Positions 17,504-26,475 of a DNA stretch of 64,000 nt are shown here, one piece after another. Numbering within the stretch: the first letter of the stretch is position 1; each line of letters begins with the position of its first letter. The notes under the pieces were generated by a model, which saw only the letters and a list, made by a program, of their open reading frames with translations, searched no databases and was not told the origin of the DNA. Made by a program: the position numbers and the translations under genes. Source of the stretch: Streptomyces formicae (GTDB lineage: Bacteria; Actinomycetota; Actinomycetes; Streptomycetales; Streptomycetaceae); contig NZ_CP071872.1 of assembly GCF_022647665.1 (NCBI RefSeq), positions 2,976,001-3,040,000 of the forward strand, read 5' to 3'.

Positions 17504-19537
17504 GTGGCCACGACCGTACGACGTACCGTACTGACCCTCCCCGCGGCCCCGTTGGGGCCCGGCAACCCACTGCCCGCACTCCGCCCCGTCGGCGGGGTCC
17601 ATGCGCTCGACGAGTGCGCCAAGGACGCGCTGCCCCGCGACATGGCCCGGCAGATCGGCTACGAGCCGCTGCGCACCGTGCTCCCGACCCGACTGCGCGA
17701 CGGATACGGCAGGCAGCGCACGGCAATGGACCTCGACGCGATCGTCATCGAGAACGACCGGCTGCGGGCCACCGTCCTGCCCGGGCTCGGCGGCCGGATC
17801 CACTCCCTGCACCACAAGACCGCCGGCCGAGAACTCCTCTACGCCAACCCCGTCCTCCAGCCCGCCGGCTTCGCCCTCAACGGCGCGTGGTTCTCCGGCG
17901 GGATCGAGTGGAACATCGGCGCGACCGGCCACACCACCCTCTCCTGCGAACCACTGCACGCGGCCGTCGTCCCCGGCCCCGACGGCACCGACATGCTCCG
18001 GCTGTGGGAGTGGGAGCGGCTGCGCGACCTGCCCTTCCAGGTCGACCTCTGGCTGCCCGACGGCTCCGACTTCCTCCACGTCGGTGTGCGGATCCGCAAT
18101 CCGCACGAGCGGCCCGCGCCGGTCTACTGGTGGTCCAACACCGCCGTCCCCGAGGACGAACGGACCCGCGTTCTCGCCCCGGCCGACGCGGCCTGGCACT
18201 TCGGCTACGAACGCGCCCTGCGCAGGGTCGCCGTGCCCGAGCACGAAGGCATCGACCGCACCTACCCGCCGCGCAGCGCGTACGCAGCCGACTACTTCTA
18301 CGACGTGCCGCGCGACGCCCGTAAGTGGATCGCCTCGCTCGACGAGCACGGGCACGGACTCGTCCAGACCTCCACCGACCTGCTCCGCGGGCGCAAGCTG
18401 TTCTTCTGGGGTACGGGCCGCGGCGGCCGGCGCTGGCAGGAGTGGCTGACCGAGCCCGGCACGCCCGGATACGCCGAGATCCAGGCCGGGCTCGCCCGCA
18501 CCCAGCTGGAGCACGTACGGCTCGACGCGGGCGAGGAGTTCAGCTGGCTGGAGGCGTACGGGCCGCTGTCGGCCGACCCGGCGGCCGTGCACGGCGAGGA
18601 CTGGGCCGCGGCCCGCACCGAGACGGCCGGCCGACTGGAGGCCGTCCTTCCGCGCGTGGACGTCGACGCCGCGTACGAGGCATGGCGGCGGTGCGCCGAC
18701 ACCGAGCCGGCCGAGGTCCTGGCCGGCGGTTCCGGCTGGGGCGCGCTCGAAGTACTGCGCACGGGAGTCAAGTTGCCCGGCACACCCTTCGACGAGGCGA
18801 CGCTCGGCGACGAGCAGGCGCCGTGGCTGGAGCTGCTGCGCACAGGGGCGCTGCCGGCGCCGCGCCGCGTCGTACCGCCGGGCCCCACCCTGGTCGCCCC
18901 GCACTGGCGCGACATGCTCGAGACGGCCCCGGCCGAACCGCTCACCGAATACCACCTCGGCGTCGCCCAGTGGCACGCGGGCGACCACGCCCAGGCCGTA
19001 CGGAGCTGGGAGCGCGGGCTGCACCTCGCCCCCTCGCGCTGGCCGTTGCTGCGCTGCCTCGCCGTGGCCGAACTCGCCGCCGCCGAACGCTCCGAACCCG
19101 CCGCGACCGGTCACACGGGCGGGCACCCGGCGTCGCAGGCCGCCGCACGCGCCGCCGAGCTGTACTCGGAGGCGTTCGACGACCTGTGCGCCGAGCGCCG
19201 CGACGACGGCGAGGCCTGGACCGCGGCGACGGCCGCCCTGGCCCGGGAGACCATCGAGGCGCTGCTCACGGCCGGCCGGGCAGGGGCCGCGCGCGGCGTC
19301 CTCGACCGGTTGTGGCCCGCCGTGCGCGACCGCGGCCGCTTCCGGCTCCTGGAGGCCCGGCTCCTCGTCGCCGAGGGCGACCGCGCGGCAGCCCGGGCGG
19401 TCTTCGACGCGGGCTTCGAGGTGGCGGACCTGCGCGAGGGCGACGAGGTCCTGGGCGCGGTGTGGGCGGCGCTCGCCGACGGCGAACCGCTGCCGGACCG
19501 CTACGACTTCCGGATGCGTCCGCCGCGGCGCACGTAG
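17504..19537 (+). CDS. DUF5107-type carbohydrate-related protein with TPR-like C-terminus
   Basis: 677 residues from GTG 17504 (GAGG five nt upstream). Residues about 60-360 show the aldose-epimerase-like beta-sandwich of DUF5107 proteins: LRATVLPGLGGRIHSLHHK, GWF-type segment NGAWFSGGIEWNIGATGHT, PVYWWSNTAVPEDE and KLFFWGTGRGGRRWQEWL. The C-terminal third is helical with TPR-like pairs, for example LTEYHLGVAQWHAGDHAQAV. Proteins with this architecture are usually found near sugar-use genes and are thought to act on oligosaccharides. No signal peptide. No sugar transporter lies next to it here, so substrate and pathway are unknown. Confidence 0.75.
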   Translation: MATTVRRTVLTLPAAPLGPGNPLPALRPVGGVHALDECAKDALPRDMARQIGYEPLRTVLPTRLRDGYGRQRTAMDLDAIVIENDRLRATVLPGLGGRIHSLHHKTAGRELLYANPVLQPAGFALNGAWFSGGIEWNIGATGHTTLSCEPLHAAVVPGPDGTDMLRLWEWERLRDLPFQVDLWLPDGSDFLHVGVRIRNPHERPAPVYWWSNTAVPEDERTRVLAPADAAWHFGYERALRRVAVPEHEGIDRTYPPRSAYAADYFYDVPRDARKWIASLDEHGHGLVQTSTDLLRGRKLFFWGTGRGGRRWQEWLTEPGTPGYAEIQAGLARTQLEHVRLDAGEEFSWLEAYGPLSADPAAVHGEDWAAARTETAGRLEAVLPRVDVDAAYEAWRRCADTEPAEVLAGGSGWGALEVLRTGVKLPGTPFDEATLGDEQAPWLELLRTGALPAPRRVVPPGPTLVAPHWRDMLETAPAEPLTEYHLGVAQWHAGDHAQAVRSWERGLHLAPSRWPLLRCLAVAELAAAERSEPAATGHTGGHPASQAAARAAELYSEAFDDLCAERRDDGEAWTAATAALARETIEALLTAGRAGAARGVLDRLWPAVRDRGRFRLLEARLLVAEGDRAAARAVFDAGFEVADLREGDEVLGAVWAALADGEPLPDRYDFRMRPPRRT

Positions 19538-19571
19538 CGTCGGGCCGGGGCCTGCGGCCGGCGAGCGGGGC

Positions 19572-19925
19572 TCACACCACGGCCTTGCGGTCGGCGTACT
19601 CGAAGACCGACCCGTCCGGGTGCACGGCGATGAGGTTGCGGCCCACCGGGGTCGGCACGGGTCCCGCGACGACCTTCGCGCCGACCTCGGTCAGGGCGGC
19701 GTGCGCCGCGTCCACGTCCTCGACCGCGATGGTCGCCGCGACCTTGCGCAGCACTTCGAGTTCCGACTCGGGGCCGCTCATCAGGAGGAAGCAGCCGACC
19801 GCCGCGACGGACACGCCCGCGCGCTCGAAGCGCAGCGCGGGGGCGCCGGTGAGGCGTTCGTAGAAGGCGGTCGCGGTCTCCAGGTCGTCGACGCAGATGC
19901 GCAGCGTGGTTCCGAGGATCTCCAT
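19572..19925 (-). CDS. VOC (glyoxalase/bleomycin-resistance fold) protein
   Basis: 117 residues. The paired beta-alpha-beta-beta-beta modules of the vicinal-oxygen-chelate fold are recognisable: LRICVDDLETATAFYERLTG at the start, then ATIAVEDVDAAHAALTEVGA and ending GRNLIAVHPDGSVFEYADR. The final Glu in VFEYAD is the usual metal-ligand position. It could be a lyase, dioxygenase-like or resistance protein, and no neighbour helps to specify it. It faces the MITE at 20037 in its upstream region, which may therefore carry or disturb its promoter. Confidence 0.82.
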   Translation of the reverse strand: MEILGTTLRICVDDLETATAFYERLTGAPALRFERAGVSVAAVGCFLLMSGPESELEVLRKVAATIAVEDVDAAHAALTEVGAKVVAGPVPTPVGRNLIAVHPDGSVFEYADRKAVV

Positions 19926-20036
19926 ACAAGCGAGGGTAGTTGGAGCGCCCGGCGCGACGGGAGCAGAACACAGGGAGCGCCGTGGGGCAGAGCACCGGGA
20001 GCCACGGGGGCAGAGCGCAGGGGAAGTGCAGTGCTA

Positions 20037-20232
20037 GGGCCTGTCGTTTGGATCAGGCCGACGGTGACATCAGCGGCTACCGCCGCGGGGGGAGCGGGGT
20101 GGTGCGTGCAGCTGCAAGGCGGAGGATGGAGCCACTGCGGTGGGGGCACCTCCCGGGCCCGCAGGGCCACGGGGGAGCGGCAGATGTGCGTGCCAGGGCA
20201 CGCGAGCCCGGCAAGATCCGAACGACAGGCCC
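20037..20232. mobile_element. MITE-like element A, 196 bp, TA-flanked
   Basis: Terminal inverted repeats GGGCCTGTCGTTTGGATC (20037-20054) and its complement ending at 20232, one mismatch. It is flanked by TA at 20035-20036 and 20233-20234, the target duplication of Tc1/mariner-IS630-type transposition. It has no transposase. The interior carries GCAAGGCGGAGGA and GGTGGGGGCACCTCCC segments shared with the MITEs at 35422 and 50517 although the ends differ. The right TA plus the first element base form the TAG stop of the adjacent methyltransferase. Confidence 0.75.
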
Positions 20233-21041
20233 TATGCCCGGCAGAGCAGTTCCCCGTGCGGGACCATGAACCAGGCGTCGTCCCTGCGGCCCCACTCCCG
20301 CCAGGCGTCCGCGATCGCGGTCAGCTCTCCGGTGGTCGCATGGCCGCCGTCGACGGCCAGCCGTGCGTACGCCGACGCCGTCGTACGGTCCGCCCACAGC
20401 CCGCTCCACCAGGCGCGTTCGTCGGGCGTGGCGAAACACCAGCTGGTGGCGGTCGCCGTGATGTCGGAGAAGCCCGCGCGGCGCGCCCAGGAGTACAGCC
20501 TGCGGCCGGCGTCGGGCTCACCGCCGTTCGCCCGGGCCACGCGGCGGTACAGCTCCAGCCAGGCGTCGAGACCCGGCACCTCCGGGTACCAGGCGAAGGC
20601 CCCGTAGTCGCTGTCCCGGACGGCGACGGTCCCGCCGGGGCGGCAGACGCGCCGCATCTCGCTCAGCGCCCGCACCGGGTCCCCGACGTGCTGGAGCACC
20701 TGGTGGGCGTGGACGACGTCGAAGGAACCGTCGGGGAAGTCCAGTTGGTGGACATCGGCGATCGCGAAGCGGACGTTGTCCGCACCGCGCCCCGCCGCCA
20801 CCTCGCGGGCCTCGTCGAGGATCCCGGCCGAGGCGTCGACCGCCGTCACCGCCCCCGGCGCCACCAGCGCGGCCAGATCGGCCGTGATGGTGCCGGGGCC
20901 ACAGCCGACGTCCAGGACGTCGGTGCCTCGGCGCAGTGCGGGCAGGAGGTACGCCGCGGAGTTGGCGGCCGACCGCCAGCGGTGCGAGCGCAGGACCGAC
21001 TCGTGGTGACCGTGGGTGTAGACGGCGGTCTCCTCGGGCAT
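20232..21041 (-). CDS. class I SAM-dependent methyltransferase
   Basis: 269 residues from ATG 21041. AdoMet motif I is VLDVGCGPGTITADLA, motif II AVDASAGILDEAR, and motif IV-V FDVVHAHQVLQHVGDP with LRPGG-like VCRPGGTVAVRDS. Close in style to the ubiquinone/menaquinone-type (UbiE/Coq5-like) methyltransferases; the substrate is unknown. The stop codon TAG is made of the TA target duplication and the first base of MITE A, so the native C-terminus may have been longer or shorter before insertion. Monocistronic. Confidence 0.88.
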   Translation of the reverse strand: MPEETAVYTHGHHESVLRSHRWRSAANSAAYLLPALRRGTDVLDVGCGPGTITADLAALVAPGAVTAVDASAGILDEAREVAAGRGADNVRFAIADVHQLDFPDGSFDVVHAHQVLQHVGDPVRALSEMRRVCRPGGTVAVRDSDYGAFAWYPEVPGLDAWLELYRRVARANGGEPDAGRRLYSWARRAGFSDITATATSWCFATPDERAWWSGLWADRTTASAYARLAVDGGHATTGELTAIADAWREWGRRDDAWFMVPHGELLCRA

Positions 21042-21287
21042 GGCGGTACTCCCTCTCCGTCGCGTGCGGCAGCCACGCCCACGGTACGCCGCCGCTCCAG
21101 ATGGTGAGACCTGTGTCTCGCGATACGGGCGGCTCGGGTGACTCCCGGTGCGGCCGGGGCGCACGACACGGGTCGCGGCCCAGCACGGCCGAGCGCGGGC
21201 CGAGCGCGGCCATGCGAGGGAAGGGGCGGGCAGGGGTTCCTGGGCGCCCGGCGCCCGGCGCCCGGAAGGTCCGTGACCGGGGCCCGG

Positions 21288-22859
21288 TCAGGTGGCGGCG
21301 GCCGAGCTCCGCAGGCCCACCACCACCGGGGGCAGGGCCGCGCCGGACACGTCGGGCGTCGGCGGGCGGTAGACGACGAGCGCCTCCGGGACCTTGTCGA
21401 GGACCAACTCCTGCGCAGCCTCGGTCACTTCGCCGTCGTACGCGAGCGGCGTGCCCGGAGCCAGGCCGGAGATCCGCAGCTTCCGGAGCCGCACCGCCGC
21501 ATGGAAGGGGGAGCGGCTCAGCGGGCCGGAGAGCGCGGCGGCGAGGAGCCGCAGGCCCGGGCCGCGGCCGCCGTGCACGACGCGCACGTCGAGGAGCCCG
21601 TCCGCGAGATCGCTCCGGCGGCCGGGCACCGGGCCGACGTGCTGGTAGATGCCGTTGCCCGCGAACAGCAGCCACAGCGGGCGCCGGCTGCCGCCGACCT
21701 CCGCCTCCATCGTGTGGCCCTTGCGCAGCGTCCGCAGCGCCGCCAGTACCCCTGCGGGCCAGTCGCCGATGCGCGGAGCCCAGTGTTCGCGCACCCGCAC
21801 GAGCTCCGGATAGACCCCGAGACTGAAGGTGTTGAGGAAGTACCCGGCCGGTGCGTCGCCCCCGGGGCCCGGGCGGAACCGGCCCAGGTCGACCCGTACG
21901 GCGTCGCCCGACGCCAGCGCCAGGCAGGTGTCGTGCACGGTCTCCACGCCGACGTCGCGGGCGAAGTGGTTCAGCGTGCCGCCGGGGAACACGGCGAGCG
22001 GCAGGCCGCGGCGGGCGGCGACGACCGCGGCCCGGTTGACCGTTCCGTCACCGCCCAGGACGCCGAGGGCGCGGCAGCCGTCCGCCGCTTCCTCCAGGGC
22101 GGCGTCCAGCTCGTCCGGCGCGCATTCCACGATCCGGGCGAGCGGCAGCGCGTCCGCGACGAGACCGGCGAGCGCGCCGTCCGATCCCCCCGCCGAGCGG
22201 TTGACGACGACGGCCAGGCCCCGGCCGCCCGGCAGCTCCGGCGCGTGGGCGTGCGGCCGGCCCGGCGGGGGCAGCTGGTGGCGCGTCGGTACGAGCCCGC
22301 GCACCGCGAGCGCCGCGCCCACGCCGAGCGCCGCGCCCGCCAGTACGTCGCCCGGGTAGTGCACGCCCGTGTAGACACGGGAGAGCGCGACCGCTGCCGC
22401 GAGGGGTGCGACGGCCGCGCCCCAGCCGCGCGACTCCATCGCCACGCCGGCCGCGAAGGCCGCGGCCGATGCAGAGTGTCCGGACGGGAAGGACGTCGTG
22501 AACGGCTGGTGCTTCAGCTGCCGCATGAGCGGTACGGCGTCGAGCAGCGGCCGGGCCCGGCGCACCGACCGCTTGCCCACCGTGTTGATCGTCGCGGAGG
22601 CGAGGGCCAGCGACGCCACACCGCGTGCGGCCGCCCGGCGCGCCCGAGCGCCGCGCCCGAGCGCAGCGATGCCGGCCGCCGTGGCGAACCAGAGCAGGCC
22701 GTGGTCTGCGCAGCGGCTCAGCCGGGGGAGCAGCGGCTCGGCGCCGGGCCAGTGGCGGCTCGCGACCGCGTGAAAGGCGCGGAGGTCCCAGTCGGACGCC
22801 AGGGCCGCCAGCGAGAGCGGAGCGGCTTTCCGGGTGCGGTGCGGGGCCGAGTGGGGCAT
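21288..22859 (-). CDS. bifunctional PAP2 phosphatase / diacylglycerol kinase-family protein
   Basis: 523 residues from ATG 22859. The N-terminal membrane domain (to about residue 200) has the three PAP2 phosphatase motifs: KRSVRRARP, SFPSGHSASAAA and SRVYTGVHYPGD, suggesting dephosphorylation of a lipid phosphate. The C-terminal domain (about 210-523) is the DAGK/sphingosine-kinase catalytic fold with GVLGGDGTVNRA and FPGGTLNHFARD. Such fusions are common in streptomycetes and link lipid phosphorylation with dephosphorylation, possibly for membrane lipid remodelling. Divergent from the TIGR03086 gene. Confidence 0.9.
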   Translation of the reverse strand: MPHSAPHRTRKAAPLSLAALASDWDLRAFHAVASRHWPGAEPLLPRLSRCADHGLLWFATAAGIAALGRGARARRAAARGVASLALASATINTVGKRSVRRARPLLDAVPLMRQLKHQPFTTSFPSGHSASAAAFAAGVAMESRGWGAAVAPLAAAVALSRVYTGVHYPGDVLAGAALGVGAALAVRGLVPTRHQLPPPGRPHAHAPELPGGRGLAVVVNRSAGGSDGALAGLVADALPLARIVECAPDELDAALEEAADGCRALGVLGGDGTVNRAAVVAARRGLPLAVFPGGTLNHFARDVGVETVHDTCLALASGDAVRVDLGRFRPGPGGDAPAGYFLNTFSLGVYPELVRVREHWAPRIGDWPAGVLAALRTLRKGHTMEAEVGGSRRPLWLLFAGNGIYQHVGPVPGRRSDLADGLLDVRVVHGGRGPGLRLLAAALSGPLSRSPFHAAVRLRKLRISGLAPGTPLAYDGEVTEAAQELVLDKVPEALVVYRPPTPDVSGAALPPVVVGLRSSAAAT

Positions 22860-23108
22860 GGAACGCGGGTACCCATCGGACCCGGTGCCCAAGCGGACGG
22901 GCGGCGAAGTGGCCCAAAGGGCCGACGCGGCACCTGTGGCACCAGCGGTACCGGCAGCACCAGCCGCCCAGCCGCCCAGCCGCACCAGCCGTACCGGCAG
23001 CACCAAGGACGCCGGGGACCGGAGGCCGAGGACAGGGACACCGGGACACCGCAGGCCGCGGTGGCTGAGGGCTCGCACGGGCCCTGCGCCGCGCGCAGAG
23101 TGGTCCCT
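22860..23108. other. divergent intergenic region with short repeats
   Basis: The 249-bp gap between divergent genes contains degenerate GGCACCAGC / GCCGTACCGGCAGCACCA repeats (about 22930-23010), with two near-identical copies of a TACCGGCAGCACCA segment. No gene or clear promoter motif is visible. Confidence 0.45.
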
Positions 23109-23699
23109 ATGGCTATGGACAACCGGCTTCTGGACCGGCACGCCGAGGCGCTCGCGCTCTTCACCGAACGCGTGCACGCCGTACGGCCCGACCAGTGGGA
23201 TGCCCCCACGCCCTGCGAGGAATGGTCCGTCCGGGACCTCGTGAACCACCTGACCGCCGAACAGCTCTGGGTACCGCCCCTGGTGCGCGAAGGCCGGATC
23301 CTCGCCGACGTGGGCGCCGCCTTCGACGGCGACGTCCTCGGCGAGCATCCCGCCGTCACCTGGGACCGCGCCGCCTCCGCCGCGAAGGCGGTGATGAGCG
23401 AGCCGGGCGCGCTGGACCGTACGGTGCCGCTGTCGTACGGCGAGAGCACCGTCGTCGCCTACTGCGCGCAGATGGTGGCCGACATGACGGTGCACGCGTG
23501 GGATCTGTCCCGGGGCATCGGCGCGGACGAGACCCTCCCGGGCGCGCTCGTCGACTTCACCGCCCGGGAGGTGGCGCCGTACGCGGCCGACCTTGTGAAG
23601 AGCGGGCTGTTCGCGACAGCCGTGCAGCCGCCGGCGGGCGCGGACCCGCAGACGAAGCTGCTCTGCCTCCTCGGACGTGATCCGTCGGCAGGGCGCTGA
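23109..23699 (+). CDS. TIGR03086 family (maleylpyruvate isomerase-like, DinB-fold) metal-binding protein
   Basis: 196 residues from ATG 23109. Four-helix-bundle mycothiol-dependent-enzyme fold: the helix-1 signature DQWDAPTPCEEWSVRDLVNH and the metal-binding histidine block MVADMTVHAWDLSRGIG are both present. Members of this family are mostly of unknown activity; some use mycothiol for thiol transfer or isomerisation. No neighbour suggests a substrate. Followed by a 225-bp GC-rich gap with repeated CGGTCACGG units and no gene. Confidence 0.85.
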   Translation: MAMDNRLLDRHAEALALFTERVHAVRPDQWDAPTPCEEWSVRDLVNHLTAEQLWVPPLVREGRILADVGAAFDGDVLGEHPAVTWDRAASAAKAVMSEPGALDRTVPLSYGESTVVAYCAQMVADMTVHAWDLSRGIGADETLPGALVDFTAREVAPYAADLVKSGLFATAVQPPAGADPQTKLLCLLGRDPSAGR

Positions 23700-23924
23700 C
23701 CACGAGAACGGCCACCGGCCGCGCGGGAGCGGCCCTCGGCCACGGAAACGGCCCCCCGGTCACGGTCGGGCCCGGGGCACGGTCGGCCGGGTCACGGGAG
23801 CGGGCCCCGGTCACGGGAATGGGCCGACCGGAGCGGCAGGACCGGCCGAACCTTCGTATAAAGGGCACGTGGGCCGGGCAGGGTTCCCGGGCGTGAGCAC
23901 GGGACGTGAGCACGGAGGTGGCGC

Positions 23925-25145
23925 ATGGAGCGGACCGATCCGGAGGGCCACGGTCCGGTCCGTTACGGCCCGCCCGCACCGGAGCCCGGGCTCCCGGTGC
24001 TCCCCGAGCTCGCCGACGTACTCGCGGCCGCCGCCGGGCGGACGTCGACGCCGGAGCCGCCCGGCGGAGGACTCGTCCTGCGGGAGGCGGCGGTGGGCTA
24101 CTGGTGGCGGCGCGGACTGCGCAGCCGCCCCGAGGAGGTGGCGGCCGCGCCGGGCGCGCAGCCGCTGCTGCTCGCCCTGCTCGCCGCGCACGGTGGCGAT
24201 GTGCTGATGCCGCGGCCGTGCCCCGCCTGGTGGACACCGCAGGCCCGGCTCCTCGGCCGGCCCGCCTATCACGTGCCGACGCCCGCGGAGTGCGGCGGCG
24301 TGCCCGATCCGTACGCACTGCTGGAGACGGTGCGCAGAGTGCGGGCGGAGGGCGGCACTCCGCATCTGCTGTTGCTGTCCGTCGCCGACGACCCGACGGC
24401 CACCGTCGCACCGCCGGAGCTCGTACGGGAGGCGTGCGAGGCGGCGGTCGACGAGGGCCTGCACATCGTCAGTGACGAGACCTGGCGGGACACGCTGCAC
24501 CGGCCGCACGAGCGGGTGCTGCTGAGCCCCGCCGAGATGTGCCCCGACGACGTGACCGTCGTCAGCGACCTGTCCGGCGCGCTCGCCCCGCCGGCCTGGC
24601 CCGTGGCGGTCGCCCGCTTCCCCGCCACGGAGGCCGCGACGGCGCGGCGGGCGAGGGTCCTCGACATCCTCACCGCGCTGGGGGCGTTCGTGGCCGGGCC
24701 GGTCGCCGTCGCCGCCGCGCACGCCCTCGGGGAACCCGCGCCGGTCACCACGAGGTCCGCCCGCGCGGCCGCCCTGCACGGCCAGGTCGCGGCGGCGGCC
24801 CACCGCGCGGTCCTCTCCGCCGGCGTGCTCGCCCGCCCCCCGCAGGCGGGCCGCCACCTGTACGCCGACCTCGGCCCGCTGCGCGCCCGCCTCGCGGCGC
24901 GCGGTGTCACCGACTCCATGGAACTGGAGGACTACCTCAGCGTCCGCCTGGGCAGCTCGTCACCCGGAGGCCACCGCTTCGGCGACGAACTCGGCGCACT
25001 CCGCGTCCGCCTGGGCACGGCCGCGCTGCTCGGCGCCACGCCGCAGGAGCGCCTCCAGTCCCTCGACGCGGACCAGCCCCTGGAACTGCCCCATGTGGCC
25101 CGTTCCCTCAGCTCCTTCACATCGGCCTTCGACGAACTCCGCTGA
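23925..25145 (+). CDS. aminotransferase class I/II-like protein lacking the PLP lysine
   Basis: 406 residues. Fold-type I PLP-enzyme architecture: the PLP-ring aspartate motif is HIVSDETWRDT, and the C-terminal small domain is recognisable (RHLYADLGPLRARLAARGV). At the position of the Schiff-base lysine, where family members read SLSK, this protein reads VVSDLSGALAPPAWPVAVAR, so the lysine is replaced by glycine. The glycine-rich PLP phosphate-binding segment is also weak (AAPGAQPLLLALLAAHGG). It is therefore probably not a working transaminase and may have a binding or regulatory role. Starts with ATG at 23925 after GGAGGTGGCGC. The MBL-fold gene follows after 57 bp and may be co-transcribed. 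Confidence 0.75.
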   Translation: MERTDPEGHGPVRYGPPAPEPGLPVLPELADVLAAAAGRTSTPEPPGGGLVLREAAVGYWWRRGLRSRPEEVAAAPGAQPLLLALLAAHGGDVLMPRPCPAWWTPQARLLGRPAYHVPTPAECGGVPDPYALLETVRRVRAEGGTPHLLLLSVADDPTATVAPPELVREACEAAVDEGLHIVSDETWRDTLHRPHERVLLSPAEMCPDDVTVVSDLSGALAPPAWPVAVARFPATEAATARRARVLDILTALGAFVAGPVAVAAAHALGEPAPVTTRSARAAALHGQVAAAAHRAVLSAGVLARPPQAGRHLYADLGPLRARLAARGVTDSMELEDYLSVRLGSSSPGGHRFGDELGALRVRLGTAALLGATPQERLQSLDADQPLELPHVARSLSSFTSAFDELR

Positions 25146-25202
25146 CCCCTCCACCGCCAACCGCGACCCGCGATCCCCGAGCCGCGCCGAACGGAGCCGC
25201 AG

Positions 25203-26441
25203 ATGACGGACCACACGGAGCCGCCCCCGCCCCGCTCCTCGACCACGCCACTCACCCCGGGCCCCGTGCCCGAGTCGCCGCGCGGCGCCGAGCTCGGCGC
25301 CGATCTCCGCGCCGGCGAGACCGCCGGAGTGCCGTTCCCGGGCGGTGCCGGCACCCCGGTCGTCGGCCTGTCCGTCCGCCCCGGCACGGCCGGGCCCCCG
25401 CCCGAGGCTCCGGACGCGCCGCACCCCGGGCGGTCCGGGCCCGTCGCCCCGGTGCCGCCCGCGCAGCCGCGGCCGCTCGGGCTCGGCCGGCGGTGGCCGC
25501 GGTCGTTCGCCGGGCGGCTCACCGCACCGTTGCCCGGCGTGAGGGCGATGGCCAGGCTGGCCAGGGAAGGGGCGTTGCGGCCCGCGGCCGCGGGGCTCGC
25601 GGACGTTCCCCAGCTGCCGTTCGCGCCGGGGCCGCTGCCCGCCGCCGAGCCGGGGACCGTCGCCGTCACCTGGGCAGGGCACGCCAGCTGGGTGGTCACG
25701 ATCGGCGGACTGACCGTGCTCACCGACCCCGTGTGGTCCCGCAGGATCCTCGGCACGCCGGCCCGGCTCACCCCGGTCGGGGTCCGCTGGGAGGACCTCC
25801 CGCCCGTCGACGCCGTGGTGATCAGCCACAACCACTACGACCACCTCGATGCCCCGACCGTCGCCCGGCTCCCGCGCCGCACCCCGCTCTTCGTCCCGGG
25901 CGGGCTCGGACGCTGGTTCCGGCGGCGCCGGTTCACCCGGGTGACCGAGCTCGACTGGTGGGAGGCGGCCGAGCTGCCCGCCCCCGGCGGGGGAGCGGTG
26001 CGGTTCGACTTCGTACCGGCCCACCACTGGTCCAAGCGCACCCTCGCCGACACCTGCCGCTCCCTCTGGGGCGGCTGGATCATCGGCGACCAGCAGGGCC
26101 GGCGGGTCCATTTCGCGGGCGACACCGGATACGGGCACTGGTTCAAGGAGATCGGGCGCCGCTACCAGGACATCGATCTGACGCTGCTGCCGATCGGGGC
26201 GTACGCACCGCGCTGGTGGCTCAGCACCGTGCACACCGACCCGGAGGAGGCCGTGCAGGCGTACACGGACCTCGGCGCCCGGAACATGGCTCCGATGCAC
26301 TGGGCCACCTTCGTGCTCTCCGCCGAGCCGGTGCTGGAGCCGCTCCAGCGGCTGCTCGCCGCCTGGAAGTGCACGGGCCTGCCGCGCGAACGGCTGTGGG
26401 ACCTCCCGGTCGGCGGCTCCCGGGTGCTGCCCGCGGCCTGA
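25203..26441 (+). CDS. MBL-fold hydrolase, NAPE-PLD/UlaG-like
   Basis: 412 residues. The first 110 are proline-rich and disordered-looking. The metallo-beta-lactamase domain starts near VAVTWAGHASWVVTIGGLTV and has the dinuclear metal motif ISHNHYDHLD (HxHxDH), VPAHHWSKRT and FAGDTGYGHW, ending NMAPMHWATF. The order and spacing match the N-acyl-phosphatidylethanolamine phospholipase-D-like branch, which hydrolyses phosphodiesters. Substrate unknown. It may be co-transcribed with the lysine-less aminotransferase-like gene upstream. Confidence 0.87.
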   Translation: MTDHTEPPPPRSSTTPLTPGPVPESPRGAELGADLRAGETAGVPFPGGAGTPVVGLSVRPGTAGPPPEAPDAPHPGRSGPVAPVPPAQPRPLGLGRRWPRSFAGRLTAPLPGVRAMARLAREGALRPAAAGLADVPQLPFAPGPLPAAEPGTVAVTWAGHASWVVTIGGLTVLTDPVWSRRILGTPARLTPVGVRWEDLPPVDAVVISHNHYDHLDAPTVARLPRRTPLFVPGGLGRWFRRRRFTRVTELDWWEAAELPAPGGGAVRFDFVPAHHWSKRTLADTCRSLWGGWIIGDQQGRRVHFAGDTGYGHWFKEIGRRYQDIDLTLLPIGAYAPRWWLSTVHTDPEEAVQAYTDLGARNMAPMHWATFVLSAEPVLEPLQRLLAAWKCTGLPRERLWDLPVGGSRVLPAA

Positions 26442-26475
26442 CACCCGCCGACGGCAGGCGCGCAGGCGCCGCGAC

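Noticed and set aside
21138..23699. Very long plus-strand frame opposite the PAP2/DAGK gene
   Set aside because: Shadow of the real minus-strand gene produced by GC bias: Arg/Ala/Gly/Pro-rich with no motif. Only its last part (23109-23699) is a real gene.
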